The notes below the pieces were generated by a model. That model saw nothing but the letters and a program-made list of their open reading frames with translations, ran no database searches and had not been told where the DNA came from. Below, one piece after another: positions 30,094 to 32,301 of a DNA stretch of 32,301 nt. The stretch's first letter is position 1, and the number at the start of each line of letters is the position of its first letter. Source of the stretch: Bacteroidota bacterium (GTDB lineage Bacteria; Bacteroidota; Bacteroidia; Flavobacteriales_D; Crocinitomicaceae); contig VGMK01000003.1 in the NCBI GenBank assembly GCA_016866375.1, positions 1-32,301 of the forward strand. Reading direction: 5' to 3'. The position numbers were made by a program, and so were the translations under genes.

Positions 30094-30101
30094 TAATTTT
30101 G
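30094..30101 (+). promoter_or_regulatory. Candidate -7 element for heme A synthase gene
   Basis: TAATTTTG, only 4 nt before the ATG at 30106; no obvious -33 TTTG. Confidence 0.35.
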
Positions 30102-30105
30102 ATAT

Positions 30106-31125
30106 ATGAGTTTTTCAAGAAGATTTATCATTTTCAATTGGATTACCTTAGTTGCAATTTATTTGGTGGTTGTTGCCGGAAGCTTTGTTCGCATTTCCGG
30201 TTCTGGGATGGGTTGTCCGGATTGGCCGAAGTGTTTTGGGCAATGGATACCACCAACGGATTCAACGGTGTTACCGAAAGATTACAAAGAAATTTACCTT
30301 GAGAAAAGAGAAAAAAAAGTTGAAAAGTTCTCAATTTTCCTTGCAAACGTTGGTTTTAAAGATGAAGCCAATCAATTAAAAAATGATCCAAGTGTCTATG
30401 TAGAAGAGAACTTTAATGCAAGAAAAACATGGACGGAATATATAAACAGGTTACTTGGATTTTTAGCGGGAAATTTTATGTTGGTGTCCTTTCTTTGGAT
30501 GTTCTTAGCCTATCGTAAGTCTGGATTGCTATTAGTTTCACTCGCTAATTTAATCTTAATGGGTATTGAAGCCTGGTTTGGTAGTATTGTCGTTGCTACG
30601 AATTTGGTGCCCTGGACTATAACAATTCACATGTTATTGGCATTAATTATTATTGCGGTGCAAACCTTTGTTTTATATCGAGTAAGTCCTATGTTGCAGC
30701 GCGAGATCCTAGTTCCAAAGTGGCTAAAAACTTCAGTTTGGCTAATTTTTCTCATAACGTTTTATCAAATGTTTTTAGGAACCCAAGTACGAGAGGACAT
30801 TGATGCCTTGGTCAAAAAAGGGTTTTCAAGGGAGGAATGGATAGAGTCGCTAGGTCTGCCATTTTTTATTCACCGGAGTTTTTCTTGGCTCGTTTTAATC
30901 GGTCTTAGTTTTATAGCATGGAAAAATGAGAAAACGTATAAAATAAAATTGATAAGAGGAGCATATTTGATACTAGCGATTGAGTTAATTTCCGGAGTGA
31001 TGTTGGCGTATGCAGATATGCCAGGATTTATTCAAACTTCCCACTTAATTTTTGCAAGTGTTCTTTTCGGTATACTTTGGATAGCGATTTTACGTTTTAA
31101 GTCACAAAAATCACCACATAAATAA
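30106..31125 (+). CDS. ctaA: COX15/CtaA family heme A synthase
   Basis: 339 aa polytopic; VVVAGSFVRISGSGMGCPDWPKCFGQWIPPT, WTEYINRLLGFLAG, EAWFGSIVVATNLVPWTITIHMLLAL, FLGTQVRE, IHRSFSW. Confidence 0.9.
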   Translation: MSFSRRFIIFNWITLVAIYLVVVAGSFVRISGSGMGCPDWPKCFGQWIPPTDSTVLPKDYKEIYLEKREKKVEKFSIFLANVGFKDEANQLKNDPSVYVEENFNARKTWTEYINRLLGFLAGNFMLVSFLWMFLAYRKSGLLLVSLANLILMGIEAWFGSIVVATNLVPWTITIHMLLALIIIAVQTFVLYRVSPMLQREILVPKWLKTSVWLIFLITFYQMFLGTQVREDIDALVKKGFSREEWIESLGLPFFIHRSFSWLVLIGLSFIAWKNEKTYKIKLIRGAYLILAIELISGVMLAYADMPGFIQTSHLIFASVLFGILWIAILRFKSQKSPHK

Positions 31126-31806
31126 GCGTTTTTTGACTCTTTTTGGTTCCAGATAACTATATTTTAGACCTATGTTTACCCTGAACTGGTGAAAAGAACC
31201 TTGATTTTCACCAAAGCGAAAACTATTTAAGGGGATCATGCGAGAAGCGTTCATTGTGACACCAACAAATTTGTATCCTGCTTTTTTTATTTCTCTTATT
31301 TTTTTGGAATGCGTGAAGCCTACCCCAACATTCAAATAGGTGTCGAATGGTTCCAATTTTGGTAAGTCGCGTTGCTTGTAATTTTGTTGTAGAGCGTTCA
31401 CTTGTATTCCAGGTTCACCCTGAACGTAATATGAAAATCGCTTTTTTTCAGTCTGTGCGATTCTAATGCGCATCGGCAATGAAAACCGCAATTGGTGTAG
31501 GGTGATAGGTGTTGGGAGGTTTAAATTTTTTGCCGTACAATTTGAGAATGCATATTCTAAATTCATGTAAGGATTGATGATGCCGTTTTTATTTTTTTTA
31601 AACAAGTTAATTTTTGGACTGTAGAGATATCCTACTTGAAATCCCGGAAGCGAGGCACCCCAGTTATAAGCTTGTTTTTGGTTATCAAAGGAGTAGGATG
31701 AGGAAGATATGCCAAGTGATACTTCTTTCTGTTGTGCAAAATTAGTAAGGATAGGACTCATAAATAAAAGAGAAAGGCTTGCTTGGAGAGGCAGTTTAGT
31801 TTTCAT
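31111..31806 (-). CDS. Secreted hypothetical protein, outer-membrane beta-barrel-like
   Basis: 231 aa; signal peptide, alternating beta-strand pattern (MNLEYAFSN, LRFSLPMRIRIA, TYLNVGVGFTHS, FRVNIGLKYSYLE). 3' end overlaps ctaA by 15 bp. Confidence 0.7.
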   Translation of the reverse strand: MKTKLPLQASLSLLFMSPILTNFAQQKEVSLGISSSSYSFDNQKQAYNWGASLPGFQVGYLYSPKINLFKKNKNGIINPYMNLEYAFSNCTAKNLNLPTPITLHQLRFSLPMRIRIAQTEKKRFSYYVQGEPGIQVNALQQNYKQRDLPKLEPFDTYLNVGVGFTHSKKIREIKKAGYKFVGVTMNASRMIPLNSFRFGENQGSFHQFRVNIGLKYSYLEPKRVKKRLFMW

Positions 31807-31897
31807 TTTATACTATTTCATACGTTTTAAACGAAGGAAATTAAATTACCTAACAAGTATGTTTTAAAAAAAAGTAAATAAGTCTGCCTGTGCTTAA

Positions 31898-32301
31898 TTA
31901 GTACTTAACGAAAGTAATGCGCGTCTTACTCTTACTTGAAAGGTTAATTAATTCATATTGACCATCCGCAAACATAGAAACATCAAAAACGTGAACAACA
32001 ATATTATTTTGATCTGTTGTCATAGCAACAGGTTTAATCCATATTTCGGAACCCTGAGAAGAAAGTAGTTTCCAGTTCTCGTCTGAATTTAACTTACCAT
32101 TTGTCTGAATATACAGCAGTTGATTGCTCGGATTTGGATAAACTCCAATGATTGAACTAACTTCGTTTTCGTTCATATTGGCAAATCTGCTGCAGGGTTC
32201 GGCCAAGGGAATTGTAAATGGTCCATGACCTGTGCTTGGTGTATTTGTCGAAAATAGGGAGTTATTCCCCGCAGTTGAATAATACGATTTTTGACACGCA
32301 T
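31898..32301 (-). CDS. C-terminal part of a secreted protein with T9SS type A sorting domain, cut by right window edge
   Basis: IIGVYPNPSNQLLYIQTNG...DVSMFADGQYELINLSSKSKTRITFVKY is a typical type A CTD. The track start is a TTG; the same frame is open upstream to 32301 (ACQKSYYSTAGNNSLFSTNTPSTGHGPFTIPLAEPC...). Confidence 0.8.
   Translation of the reverse strand, partial: ACQKSYYSTAGNNSLFSTNTPSTGHGPFTIPLAEPCSRFANMNENEVSSIIGVYPNPSNQLLYIQTNGKLNSDENWKLLSSQGSEIWIKPVAMTTDQNNIVVHVFDVSMFADGQYELINLSSKSKTRITFVKY

Noticed and set aside
30099-30379. Short ORFs overlapping ctaA start (30099-30302, 30143-30346, 30152-30379)
   Set aside because: Out-of-frame or antisense readings of the ctaA N-terminus; the in-frame CtaA motifs are unambiguous.
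1-32301. CRISPR arrays, tRNA/rRNA genes, transposons, prophage or restriction/defence islands
   Set aside because: No regular direct repeats with spacers, no cloverleaf-like sequence in the short intergenic gaps, and no transposase, integrase, capsid or restriction motifs among the ORFs.

Overview
The window looks like a chromosomal segment of a Bacteroidota (Flavobacteriales-like) bacterium. It is AT-rich and dense, with mostly short intergenic gaps. It has TAnnTTTG-type -7 promoter motifs and a T9SS-type C-terminal sorting domain at the right edge. Most genes are housekeeping: clpB, cyclophilin PPIase, serC-serA, ribosomal protein THX, a SpoU-type rRNA/tRNA methyltransferase, a CaiB/BaiF CoA-transferase, rlpA-like, aconitase, NifU/Nfu, recQ, purB, heme A synthase and two M1 metallopeptidases. 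I found no tRNA, rRNA, CRISPR array, transposase or phage genes. The items most worth a second look are: (i) a secreted 301-aa protein resembling the polymorphic toxin type 23 (Ntox23) family, with no trafficking module or visible immunity gene; (ii) a three-gene operon of secreted protein, ECF-like sigma factor and single-TM putative anti-sigma; (iii) ribosomal protein THX with a histone-H1-like Lys/Ala/Thr tail; (iv) two start-codon corrections supported by promoter motifs (16583 to 16610, and purB 30036 to 30021); (v) two CDSs cut by the window edges that the ORF track misses or truncates. No clearly new multi-gene defence or mobile system is visible. All family assignments come from reading motifs by eye, with no database search.
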